Shown here: in pieces, positions 44,575 through 55,200 of the stretch
How the letters are laid out: the number at the start of each line of letters is the position of its first letter
How positions within the stretch are numbered: the stretch's first letter is position 1
Origin: Beroe forskalii
Lineage: Eukaryota > Ctenophora > Nuda > Beroida > Beroidae
Length of the DNA stretch: 64,000 nt
Reading direction: 5' to 3'
Assembly (NCBI GenBank): GCA_011033025.1
Contig: WFMF01000009.1
Location: 1,240,001-1,304,000, forward strand
The notes under the pieces: model-generated
Databases searched by the model: none
What the model was told of the DNA's origin: nothing
Seen by the model: the letters and a program-made list of their open reading frames with translations, nothing else
Translations under genes and position numbers: made by a program

Positions 44575-45410
44575 GGTATGAAATGTCCAAAAAGTTCAAA
44601 AATCCAACCCAAAAAGACCAGAAAACCCCAAAAACACAAAAGAACAATCCCTAACCTATTTTAGGATCTTGAGCTAGGTTTTTTGTTTTTCGCCAATGGG
44701 GGGTTTAATTTTGGGGGGTTTCGGGGGGGGGGGGGTTTAAGGGGGTTTGAGGGGACTTAATTTTTAGTGTCAAAACAACCTTAAAACTCCAGAAGCTCAG
44801 GGCGGTGCCGTGTACTTTTCATTGTGGACGCAGTTTCTCGACGGTTTTCGTTAGTTTAAAGCATAATAAAGACATCCTGCCTGCTAACGTTATTTGAATC
44901 GACGTCCTGGGGGGTCGTAGTACGGCCACGCCCATTTTTGCCCTCATGTGGTGTTACGAGGCAAGGATATTTCGACTTCTGATCGTCATAGAGACTTCAG
45001 AATTTAACCAGGGTGTCTATCTCATCAAGGGGAACAACTTTTTCTCTGACAACTTTTTTGTAAGATAATTAGTTATATTAATATGCTAATTAGGTCATTT
45101 TCAAAAATTCGAAAAAACTTTTTTTTGGCTTAAAATGATCACATGAAACGTGGAAAAAACGTGTTTTTAAGAATATTTTGAAAAATTTTGAGCGAAAAAA
45201 TTCAAATTCTTCTTGTGGCTGCCGCCCCCAGACCCCTCCCTAACACTGTACCTAGTTGCTGCCTCGAATTTTCCTCGACCAGTCTCGTCGATAATAGGCA
45301 AGAATGGAAGTGAAATCCTTTTGAAGTACCAATTCATTCTAATTTAAACGTCTGGCTTCTGGGGGCTGCCGCCTCAGACCCCTGCCTAGCACTGTACTTA
45401 CGATACTGCC
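44575..45410. repeat. G/T-rich degenerate tract followed by copies of the 1-540 repeat
   Basis: 44,590-44,770 holds A-rich then long G-run sequence like 555-690. At 45,216 and 45,355 the core GGGGGCTGCCGC / CTGCCGCCCCCAGACCCCT of the first-kilobase repeat recurs, spaced about 140 bp, with 'aagaatggaagtgaaatcc' between. Intervening sequence is unassigned. Confidence 0.55.
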
Positions 45411-46607
45411 ATGATTTTTCTTTGAACAGAAAATAGGCAAGAATTGAAGTGAAATCCTATTGAGGCACAAAGTTTCTATCTTATCCGAACTTCTGGCTAC
45501 AGAAGTGAAGTGAATTGAATTGAATTGAATAAAACTTTTACAGCTCAATGTCATTGAATATATTTTTCCGAGTTATAAAATGTAGCTTCTAAGTTGCGCT
45601 GAGGGAAAACACTCAGTCAATCGTAAAGACTGTTCACGAGGTCACCCACTACTGACATAAAAATAATATATTCGAACATATTCCTGAAATAAATGTTAAT
45701 TAATTTAATGCACTCTCAGAAAGAAGTCGAACTTGGCAAATGCACGTTAGATCAAATGTTATAAGCCTGTGTCTTGTATTATAGGTATTCTATCTTTCTT
45801 AGTTTCTTATTACGAAAAAATACCTATAATAGTATACTATGCTATGTTATTCTCGTTTTGGTCTCATGCAGGTCCTGTGCAGGGGAATGTGCTTTCATTT
45901 AACCAGATAAGATGAATAATGCAGTACAAATAATGCAGTTAAGTCTTATTATTACGGCCCACCTATCAAATATGAACAATATCAATTAGTTTTGAATTTT
46001 TCCAACACAATGGGGCAGTTGTGGTGATTCGATCAAATTGTTGAAATTATTCACTGAAATTCTCGGCCTCGGTGCTTATTAATGCACCGAGTCCTCGGCC
46101 TCGGTCTAAATTTTAGATCGTTGTTTTCCTCGGCCTCGGTCAGAAATCTGCCCCTCGGTCGATCCTTGAATGAGAATTGGCAACATATCCCAGTTTATTT
46201 TTTGAACTCCCTCCCCTTGCTAAAGCGCTCACTTAAGAGCCGAGGGCAGCAAGAAACAAGTCACTTCTTTTTCAAAAAACAAAATACTATCATACCCACT
46301 AAACAATACGTAACTAATTAAACACAATATTAAAAATGATTAAGCTGCTTATACCTAATCAATAACACAGTTCCTATTTTTTCCCGTTTTTTTAATTTTT
46401 GGTTTGTACCAATACTGGTTTGTACCAATACTGGTCCGAGAATTAAAAATTGGACAGTGACAATTGGCCTTGGGGACAAATGGGGCAGAAAAAATAGCAC
46501 AGATGGGACTCAAGAAGTGAATTAGAAACTGGATGTTATGGGTTTAAGACCAAACAGCTTAAAAACCTTTCAAAAGAAATATTTATTAAGAACTGCTAAG
46601 TTGCTAC
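45410..46607. other. Intergenic, with GCCTCGG repeats
   Basis: Four to five 'tcctcggcctcggtc' units lie at 46,062-46,170 and include a small palindrome ('tcggtgcttattaatgcaccga'). The 79-codon ORF over it is low complexity. Nothing else is recognised. Confidence 0.4.
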
Positions 46608-46611
46608 TTAA

Positions 46612-46745
46612 GGGGGCCGAAAATGGTCTCAAAAATCTATCTCCTACATTTTTTGGAGAACCGACCTGAAACTCTCCAGATATGTTCTAGGGATTACAAT
46701 AAAGAGATTTGTCCAACGGATTTTCGATTTAGGCTTCTAGGCCTA
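46612..46745. mobile_element. Half copy of the TTAA foldback family
   Basis: TTAA at 46608-46611 followed by GGGGGCCG, then 'tctatctcctacattttttgg', 'tatgttctagggattacaa' and 'ggattttcgatttaggc'. These match, in order, the left arm of the palindrome at 41,953 (GGGGGCCG, 'tctatcttctcctacaaattttg', 'ttatgttctagggcatataac', 'cgattttcgatttaggcct'). It stops where the palindrome centre should begin and is directly joined to the 3' end of the peptide-precursor ORF. Confidence 0.75.
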
Positions 46746-47133
46746 CGGGCAGCTCCCGTTTCTGCTGCTGCCTCTTGTCAGGATGCTGGGCTCGTTTTAG
46801 AACAGCTCCCTCCTCGCCAACTTCCCGTTTCTGCTGCTGCCTCTTTTCATCAGGATGCAGGGCTCGTTTTAGAACAGCTCCCTCCTCGCCAACTTCCCGT
46901 TTCTGCTGCTGCCTCTTTTCATCAGGATGCAGGGCTCGTTTTAGAACAGCTCCCTCCTCGCCAACTTCCCGTTTCTGCTGCTGCCTCTTTTCATCAGGAT
47001 GCAGGGCTCGTTTTAGAACAGCTCCCTCCTCGCCAACTTCCCGTTTCTGCCAGTATTTAGGCCAGACGGAAGACAGACTTACTGAGATAAGTGTGCACAA
47101 CACCAGGATGTGAAGCTTCATGTTGGCTAACAA
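46729..47133 (-). CDS. Putative neuropeptide/prohormone precursor with four peptide repeats
   Basis: 134 codons from the first ATG (47133) or 130 from the second (47121). MKLHILVLCTLISVSLSS is a clear signal peptide. The rest is VWPKYWQ followed by four copies of a 24-residue module, KR-EVGEEGAVL-KR-ALHPDE-KR-QQQ. The last copy reads AQHPD with one codon lost, then ELPVGLEA and stop. Every candidate peptide is bounded by Lys-Arg, the site cut by furin/PC-type convertases in the secretory path. Predicted products are EVGEEGAVL (x4), ALHPDE (x3), AQHPD and short QQQ. There is no Gly before the dibasic sites, so no C-terminal amidation; N-terminal Gln could form pyroglutamate. The stop codon and last two residues fall in the adjoining foldback-element copy. 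I know no matching peptide family. Confidence 0.65.
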   Translation of the reverse strand: MLANMKLHILVLCTLISVSLSSVWPKYWQKREVGEEGAVLKRALHPDEKRQQQKREVGEEGAVLKRALHPDEKRQQQKREVGEEGAVLKRALHPDEKRQQQKREVGEEGAVLKRAQHPDKRQQQKRELPVGLEA

Positions 47134-47139
47134 GTGACT

Positions 47140-48190
47140 GATGGTATACTGCTACGATATTGAAGATTTGACAAATTGAAATTTTAGCCCCCTCCCCTTC
47201 TTTTAAATGTAGAAATATTGCTTTGTCCCATTTCATAACGCGAAGGTCAGACTTTGACCTACAATTTAGTCTTTAGATGTTATTACAGGTAGATTTTTGG
47301 CACCAGCACATCAGCAGCTATGGTTATTGATGATAATAAAATATATAAGGTCATAATACTCGAATGATTAAGTAATTATCAGTTAATCAACAGCTCGTTG
47401 TTGTTATAATTATCATGCTGCCTCACAAAGCAGAGCTCTTTAAGTACTTAAGTTTAGTAATAAAAGAGTTTGAATTGTTTTCTTAGGGCAGCATCCATCA
47501 GTCGCCATGACTATGTGAATGAGCGGCCAATTCGAGGAAATTACAAACTAAAACTTTCAAAGAGTCAAGGTAATTATATGAGGTGAAACTCAGCGATGAA
47601 ATAAATTTATCAAAAATTTCCCCAATGGTGGGAGAATGTCGAACCTTCTTTATATGTTTCACTGATTAATCTATGTCTCCATTGTTAGTAGGCAGAAATG
47701 CAAGAAGATGTATTTGCAGACAATGAGCATTTTGTATCATGTGCACGTGCAACTGTGGGCTACTGGCCACCATATCAGGGTTGGATCAAAAGGCTTTATT
47801 CCGGAAATAGCTGATTAGGGATCGTTCACATATTACGTAATCACCTAGAGGGGGAGGGGTTTCCGAATGATTACGTTACATGTTATTGTAACAAATACAA
47901 CTACTGTAAACTTGATTACGAGGGGGGAGGGGGGGTTGAAATCGGCCAAAAATTGATTACGTAATATGTGAACGATCCCTTATATGGATCTGATGTACAC
48001 ACAATGAAGACTGTCCCATCCAATTCCTATTATAAAAACCGTTTTGAGTTAAATACCGTTTAGAAACCGTTTTAGGTTTAAACAGTGCACGAAAAAGGTG
48101 AAGGTATGGGCCAACGATGATAATTCAGTTATGCAAAAGTTTAAAATCATTGTATACCCCCGAAAATAAAAGTATAAAACATTTCCTTGT
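47140..48190. other. Intergenic or upstream intron of the cysteine-string gene
   Basis: A J-domain exon (HPDK motif) was looked for by eye on both strands and not found. It contains the MITE at 47,818-47,979. The remainder is AT-rich. Confidence 0.4.
47818..47979. mobile_element. 162-bp MITE with TTA target duplication (Harbinger-like)
   Basis: TTA at 47815-47817 and 47980-47982 flank GGGATCGTTCACATATTACG...CGTAATATGTGAACGATCCC, a perfect inverted repeat of about 24 bp. The 3-bp TWA-type duplication and short terminal repeats fit PIF/Harbinger MITEs. The G-run interior is the same as in the degraded copy at 40,287-40,450. Confidence 0.85.
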
Positions 48191-48197
48191 GTTTCAG

Positions 48198-48952
48198 ATA
48201 ATTGGAACTATCGTCTTCCTTCTTTCGGGTTGCTGCTTCTGTTGCTGTTGTTGCTTCTGCTGCTGTAACTGCTGCGGTAAACTGGACCGGGAACACGAAG
48301 ACTTCGCTAATGTCAGGTAAGTTGGTATATTGCATCAACAACAATGCATCATGGGATGAATTCCTGTACAATTATATCTTACATTTTCCGATTTAAACAG
48401 TTTGATATATCTGTTATCGGATATTTGTTCATGGTGGTCTACACATGATAGATATCACCGTGGTACCACACTTTCTTAATATCTCATATTTTACACATTT
48501 CCTTATTTCCTGCTGGTACCAACTATCTCTTGCTACTCAAATCAGAATTCTGTGTAGTGTATTCTTACATTTCAATATCACATCATCATCATGAACATTC
48601 AATGGTGAAAATCAATTGTTTCGGACATTATCCCGCTATCGAAATGGTATTCGAAATGGTATTCGAAATGGTATTCGAAATGGTATTCGAAATGGTATTC
48701 GAAATGGTGTTCGAAATGGTATTCGAAATGGTATTCGAAATGGTATTCGAAATGGTATTCGAAATGGTATTCGAAATGGTATTCGAAGTGAGTTTTGTCC
48801 GTATTCAGCCAACTCAGATCAAGTTATATACTCTTTTCCTTCCCAGGCCTGAAGATCTCGAGGAAACGGAGGAGGAAGGAGTACCAGTTCCAGTCACAGA
48901 GGAACCAACGACAAACGGAGAATCCACTGCAATCCCCCTCCCAGAGGCATAG
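48198..48952 (+). CDS. DNAJC5: Cysteine-string protein (DNAJC5-like), last two exons
   Basis: Exon 48198-48316 (acceptor GTTTCAG, donor AG/GTAAGT) reads IIGTIVFLLSGCCFCCCCCF then CCCNCCGKLDREHEDFANV. The run of 11 Cys around a short hydrophobic lead is the palmitoylated string of CSP, the Hsc70 co-chaperone on synaptic and secretory vesicles. Exon 48847-48952 (acceptor CTTCCCAG) continues in phase with RPEDLEETEEEGVPVPVTEE and ends IPLPEA, stop TAG. SPEDLE-type sequence follows the string in vertebrate DNAJC5 too. The N-terminal J domain and linker are not found in the preceding kilobases, so the gene is partial here. The intron between is largely a 12-bp minisatellite. Confidence 0.82.
48640..48790. 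repeat. 12-bp minisatellite (CGAAATGGTATT)n, ~12 units
   Basis: Near-perfect units, one with G for A ('ggtgttc'), inside the CSP intron 48,317-48,846. Because the unit is 12 bp, three frames are open (EMVFEMVF, NGIRNGIR), which produces false ORFs. Confidence 0.92.
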
Positions 48953-49790
48953 TCCTCCGAGCAGGCAGTGGGGGCTTGTGCAATGCACGATTTGTGGATT
49001 AGCCCTCGTTCACGATAGGAATTTCATTACCCAAAGGTCCTTTTCTTTAGCATTTTTTCTTCAAAATAGCCAGTGTTCAGTTGATGAAACTCCATATCCA
49101 TCCAGGACTAGCATTTTCCCATATTAGTTTCATCCATTAAATTAAACCTAGTGTCCTCTAGTGTCCTCTATTGGTCTTGAATTGGTCCCCTGTAGTGGTC
49201 CTCCAGAGTGGTCCTCTAGAGCGGAAGTCGCCGAACCTCCAGTCTGCCCCTTATTTGAGACATTTCTTGATATAATTGCCAAATTTTTAGTGTTCTGTAA
49301 TCAGTGTCTTCACTTCTTATACGGCTATTGGCCGGATTATGAAAGAAATGTCTAGGATTAAATCTCATTTTGCAAAAAAAACCTTTAACAGTAGTGTTGT
49401 AATCTTAACAAATTTACCTAATTATTTTGAATTATAATTAATTTTTGATTAACTATGTAATATAATTATGGTCATTGATCACTGGTATGATCTCAATTTG
49501 TAATAATAATACTTGGAATGTCTTCTACATAAGTAAAAAGCATCACCTAAAATTGAAAGTATTATCATATTATTCACATGATTTCTGTATAACTTGTGGA
49601 TTTTGTTTTCAAACATTAGATCAAACGTTAATATTAAGTTGTTAGTACAATAAATAAACACTTTAACTTTCTGATGTTCGATCAATTCTGGTGTATTAAT
49701 ACTCCTTCATCTTTCATAAGATCCGTTCACAGTTTGCACATCATTTCCAACCCTTCACTCCTTACTGTATTCTATACAGTAAATGTTGCC
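48953..49790. other. 3' flank of the CSP gene, otherwise no gene
   Basis: Includes a short 'agtgtcctctagtgtcctctattgg...gtggtcctccagagtggtcctctag' repeat at 49,150-49,220. AT-rich beyond. The likely 3' UTR is not delimitable. Confidence 0.35.
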
Positions 49791-49797
49791 TAACAGT

Positions 49798-49919
49798 GGC
49801 ATTTCGAACTCCAGTTTTGCGTGCGCGGCGTACGTTTGCACGGCGTACAGACATGTTATATGTTTTTACGCCGCGCAATCTTACGCTGCGCACACAAAAC
49901 TGAAATTTGAACTGTCGCC
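49798..49919. mobile_element. Short MITE, ends GGC(A)TTTCGAACT / ATTTGAACTGTCGCC
   Basis: Inverted repeat ends ('ccagttttgcgtgcgcggcgta' against 'ttacgctgcgcacacaaaactg'). The interior shares 'gcgcggcgta' with the element at 59,238-59,440, whose outer ends read GGTCAGTTC...GAACTGACACC; the two form one family. Confidence 0.65.
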
Positions 49920-50489
49920 GTAATCATAACCCCCCCCCCCCTTCACCTTGCTGATTTGAAAACATGCGTGGACGTTTCCTAGTAGGTAAAATAAGAAGTA
50001 TCACTAATACTTCATAGTTCACTGAAATATTTCCTTAACGTTAAGATGTGAATATAGTAAGTTATGTGATCACTGGTCAGGTGATCAAAACAAATCTATG
50101 TTTTCCTATCATGAAAATATGTTTACGAAGATATCAAAAGGTTGAATTGGTTAATGTTAAAAAGGAAATTTTGATAACATGAGATGCATCAGGGAAGTGT
50201 ATTGATCTGTTTGAACTGTCTTGTAGAATACATTAATTTGGAAGAAACTAATTTGTATATTTTAATTTTAGTATTCTTTCACTTAATCCATGATATTGTA
50301 GATTCATGTGTTTGATAAATGCTATTTAAAGTATGACTGTATCTCGTTTTAACGTGATATACGGATACATACTAGAAAATATGTATGTCTATTTTAAATA
50401 AATAATCAAATGCAATAGTGCGTAAGAGTCACCGTAAGTCTTATATCATTCATCTCATAATTTTGAAATCGATAGTTTTGACACGGTGA

Positions 50490-52230
50490 ATCAATGATGG
50501 AACCCTATAAGTGGATTCTGCGTGGTAAATGTTGTTTGGTTAAATACTGTGTCGTTCGCGCCTGCCGAAAAGTAGGAAAATGTAAAAAAAACCCCATTTT
50601 CGCACGATCAGCAGGTTTTTGCACGTTTTCAATACCAACTTCACATTCCAAATATGTTCTAAACTGGACTCGATATTATTACTCAATTCTTTACCACACG
50701 CTCAAATTCAGCCTCTGTTTGCAATTGTGCAATGAGAGAAAATGGGTGTAAGTACATGTAAATCGAATTCCTTACCACACGCTCAATTGATTTTCACATT
50801 TGTGTGTAAATGTGCTTGTATAATTGAGTGATTGTACACTCAACACGTTTACACACGAATGCTAAATACAATAAATGTTACTTCGTCTCAGATCAAAATC
50901 CAAAATCTAAAAGCTGAATTGACCGGCAAAGTTGTGGATTGGAATTTTCACGAGAACCAGGTTCAGGAATAATTTGGACTTGTAATTTAATGTAGTCAAG
51001 CACCTTGTCCTCCTCATCCTCTTTTGATCGATATAATTTTCATAGGGTGTTTTGTCCGAAAAACCCTCGAAAATCAGCCTTTTAGGAGGGGCACCCCTTA
51101 ATTTTTGGAAATCATAAATTTGAGGGGCCAGGGTGGCAACGTTTATTTTTGTCCTGCTCCAAAGACTGTAACAATGTCCCATTCGGGAAAGCAGGTGATT
51201 AACGAGACTAAAGTGGAAAAAATTGGTTGTTTGTCTCCTGGGACACGTTCAAATATGACTGGAGGCTTTAGCCACTTAATTTCATTCCTCAAATTTGCAT
51301 AATTTGTAACGTGTTATAAGATTCAGAGAATTTGCATAATTTGTAACGTGTTATAAGATTCAGAGAATTTATAACACTGCTCAAACAATAAACTTATAAT
51401 TATGCTCAATTGTTATCACATATGTTCAAAGGTTCTAAGGGGTCTAGAATAAATAGTCAAGAGAGCAAAGCAAAACTGGCGTACAAATAGTAATTAAAAG
51501 CTTTACTATAATATTTTAATGTTTACAGTAAACGCGAAACTCCAAAATATGCTAAATTCAAGAGTCCAATTATGGCATCACCAACAAAATACAAACAGTG
51601 TAACAAAAACATATGTTACAAATTTTCATCCTCAAATTTATGATTTCCAAAAATTAAGGGGTGCCCTATGAAAAGTATATCGATCAAAAGGTGATGAGGA
51701 GGACAAGATGCTTGACTCTAAATTACAATTCCAAATTATTCCTGATTCTCGTGAAAATTCCCCGACTTTACCGGTCAATTCCGCTTTTAGATTTTGGATT
51801 TTTTCTGAGACAAAATAACATTTATTGCATTTAGCATTCGTATGTAAACGTTTTGAGTGTACAATCACTCAATTATAAGATTATAAACGCACTTTACACA
51901 CAAATGTGAAAATCAATTGAGCGTGTGATAAGGAATTCGATTTACATGTACTTACACCCATTTTCTCTCATTGCACAATTGCAAACAGAGGCTGAATTTG
52001 AGCGTGTGGCAAGGAATTCAGTCATAATACCGAGTCCAGTTTAGAACATGTTAGGAATGTGAAGTTGCTGTTTAACACGTGCGAAAACCTGCTGATCGTG
52101 TGATAATGGGGTTTGTTTACATTTTTGTACTTTTTCGGCGGGCGAGAACGCCGAATTTCCTTAACCACAAAGTATTTTACCACACCACATTTACCACGCA
52201 GTTTTCACTTGTAGGGTTCCTCATTAACTT
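50490..52230. mobile_element. 1.74-kb element with ~600-bp terminal inverted repeats
   Basis: Left end GGAACCCTATAAGTGGATTC and right end (inverse) GGAACCCTACAAGTGAAAAC, then 'ctgcgtggtaaatg', 'cctgctgatcgtg', 'ttaccacacgctcaattgattttcac' and 'ttaatttttggaaatcataaat' in mirrored order at 50,520-51,120 and 51,640-52,200. The centre (51,130-51,600) is unique. No transposase ORF is seen. Target duplication is not clear ('tca' at both edges at best). Confidence 0.75.
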
Positions 52231-52282
52231 ATTAAAACCCCGGTATTCATGGAACGTATAATAACCGCCTATTATTGATAGC

Positions 52283-55200
52283 ATGGCAGTTGATGCGGGA
52301 GAGTTAGAACAACTGCTGAAGATCTACTACTCGCGTCTCTTCCCCTACAGGTAGGTAGACTATAGTTACAGCTATAAAGTCAGCTATTATTTGACCCACT
52401 TTGCGTGTACACGTGTATCGATCGATGAAGATATTGTTATTAAGATATTGATACATGCATTTTACAGTGCGCGTATTTTACTTACATCATAGACTTTCTG
52501 TCGTTTTTCATTTGCGGCGTTATTATCGATCTATCCATGTGCACACATATACGTAACGGACTTTATAGCTGGCATACTTAATTTATAGGTATTTCGGACT
52601 TAAAAGGGGCGTGTTGACCTTTTGTGTGCGCGGCTTCTCCATGTGCAGCGTGATCGTGCGCGGCTCACTGCCTGTCATTAACAATAACAAGGGGGGGGGG
52701 GCTAACAGCCAGTGAGCGTCGCGTGGAAAAGCCGCACACGTAGGAGATCGACACGCCACTGTAATAGCTTGTATTTTACCGCTCAAAACATACCGCTACG
52801 AAAGACATTAACAGGCCTCAGAATTCCGAAATCACCCATTTTTCGTCTTTTTCTGAAATCACCCATTTTTCGTCTTTTATGGGGGGGTGAAAAGTCACGT
52901 TTTTCGGCCTGAAAACTGCCTTTTTTCGACCCTTATTCGATATAGAGGTCTCGAGGGATGTGAAATAGATGTGTATCTGGTCATAAATCATGCGCCTGAA
53001 ACCACTGAACCAATGATATTCACCAGTTTTCCTTTGCTTTCCTGTAAAATCTAAAAAACCCTATTTTTACCTCTCAAAACAGTGATCCATGCAGGTCTTC
53101 ATTTCTGAGGCACCCCAAAATCCAAAAGATGTGCGCTTTGACTGATAGAGCTGAAACTTTGCACGCCATTCATGGAAGATCTACGAAAGACATAACAGAC
53201 CTCAGAATTCCGAAATCACCCATTTTTCGTCTTTTATGGGTGTGAAAAGTCACGTTTTTCGGCCTGAAAACTGCCTTTTTTCGACCTTTATTCGATATAG
53301 AGGTCTCGAGGGAGATGAAATAGAGGTGTATCCAGTATCTGTTCATAAGTTATGCGCCTGAAACCACTGAACCAATAATATTCACCAGTTTCCCTTCGTT
53401 TTCCTGTAAAATCTAAAAAACCCTATGTTTACCGCTCAAGCAGTGATCCATGCGGGTCTTCATTTCTGAGGCACCCAAAATCCAAAAGATGTGCGCTTTG
53501 ACTGATAGAGCTGAAACTTTGCACGCCATTCATGGAAGACCTACGAAAGACATAACAGGCCTCAGAATTCCGAAATCACCCATTTTTTGTCCTTTATGGG
53601 GGTGAAAAGTCACGTTTTTCGGCCTGAATTAACTGCCTTTTTTCGACCCTCATTCGATATAGAGGTCTCGAGGGAGGTGAAATAGAGGTGTATCTGTTCA
53701 TAAGTTATGCGCCTGAAACCACTGAACCAATAATATTCACCAGTTTTTCTTCGTTTTCCTGTAAAATCTAAAAAACCCTATGTTTACCTTTCAAAGCAGT
53801 GATCCATGCGGGTCTTCATGTTAGCTTAAAGTTAACTTCTCCCACCAATGTTATGGATGGTTAGGACTGCCGATCGATATATCTTGGTTTAGATGTTCGA
53901 TCTATTTATCAAAGTCGCGTATTTTAATGTGGTGACTCGAAAATTTAGCTAAATTGACTTTAGCTAAATAATTTAGCTAAATTGACGAAACAACCCCCTT
54001 CAGCCCGTACATCGATTGGCTCTCCTATGGCAGCAAGGAATACTTGGCTAAGAGGGAATTCTGCTTCACTCTCAATGGGGATATTTACCTCAGGTTATTT
54101 ATCATTTAACAGAGGTATTTATTATTTAAGCTGGGGAATGGAGATAGGTATTAATTAGGGATTGGTGCAAGGGAGACGTGGGAAGTTGTATAGCATTGGA
54201 ATGGGGCTTATCTGAGTTAGGGTACTTAGAGTTATGTCCGGTAGAATTGCTGAATACCTACCCCACCTCGCCAGGTTCAAGTCGTTCTCCAACCCCACCT
54301 CCCCAGGTACAAGTCGTTCTCCAACCCCTCCTTCCCAGATACAAGTCGTTCTCTAACCCCACCTCCCCTGGTACAAGTCGTTCTCCAACCCCACCTCCCC
54401 AGGTACAAGTCGTTCTCCAACCCCACCTCCCCAGGTACAAGTCGTTCTCCAACCCCACCTCCCCAGGTACAAGTCGTTCTCCAACCCCTCCTCCCCAGGT
54501 ACAAGTCGTTCTCCAACTTGGATGAGTTCAGGAAGGAGCTACGGACCGTTAACCCCTTCAAGATAGACGTGGGGGCAGTGTACAATGTCAAGCCTAAAGA
54601 CCACAAAGCTTTCAAGAGCTTCTCAGCGGAGGAGAGGGAGGTCGTGTTCGATATCGACATGACGGATTACGACGATGTGAGGTGAGGGAAGGGGTCAGAG
54701 GGCACGGTAAGTTTATCTGTTACCCTTTTCCTTGTCCTTCTTGTTAAACCCCTTAAAAGCTTAAAAGCAATGGGCTATTTCAATCCATGTGCCAGATGAC
54801 CCCAGGGGCTTTTTCCATGTTCCCAACGGTCTTGAGCTCATCCCGGGGCATACATATACCCCTCTATTCCTCTAAGAAGAATGACATACCTGATACCTAT
54901 AACCTGCAAGACGAGGGTCATACCTATTACCTATACCCCTCTAAGAAGAAGATCCTTGATCCTCGAGCATGGATTGGATTATACATTCCCACCACCTAAT
55001 CCATGGCACACCTGGTACCCTGGCTCTTCACCCATTCCTTGCAGGCATTGTTGCTCGGATACGAGTATCTGTGCTGACTGCTGGACCTTCATTAAGATCG
55101 CGGTTAAGATCCTGGATACGGCTCTCCGGACAGACTTTGGCTTTTCTAACCTACTTTGGGTGTACTCAGGGAGGCGAGGTGTCCATTGCTGGGTGGCGGA

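Noticed and set aside
46623-47113. Plus-strand ORFs of 112 and 145 codons with ASFHQDAGLVLEQ-type repeats
   Set aside because: They are antisense shadows of the 72-bp repeat of the peptide precursor. Only the minus frame has a signal peptide and dibasic sites.
48530-48952. 140-codon ORF with MVFEMVFE repeats leading into the CSP tail
   Set aside because: The first part is the 12-bp minisatellite in an intron. Only the last exon (from 48,847, after a clear CTTCCCAG acceptor) is coding.
54178-54660. 115- and 127-codon ORFs over the Pro/Ser-rich repeat near PRIM1 exon 3
   Set aside because: They read the 32-bp duplicated acceptor array in other frames. The PRIM1 frame is fixed by homology and phase on both sides.
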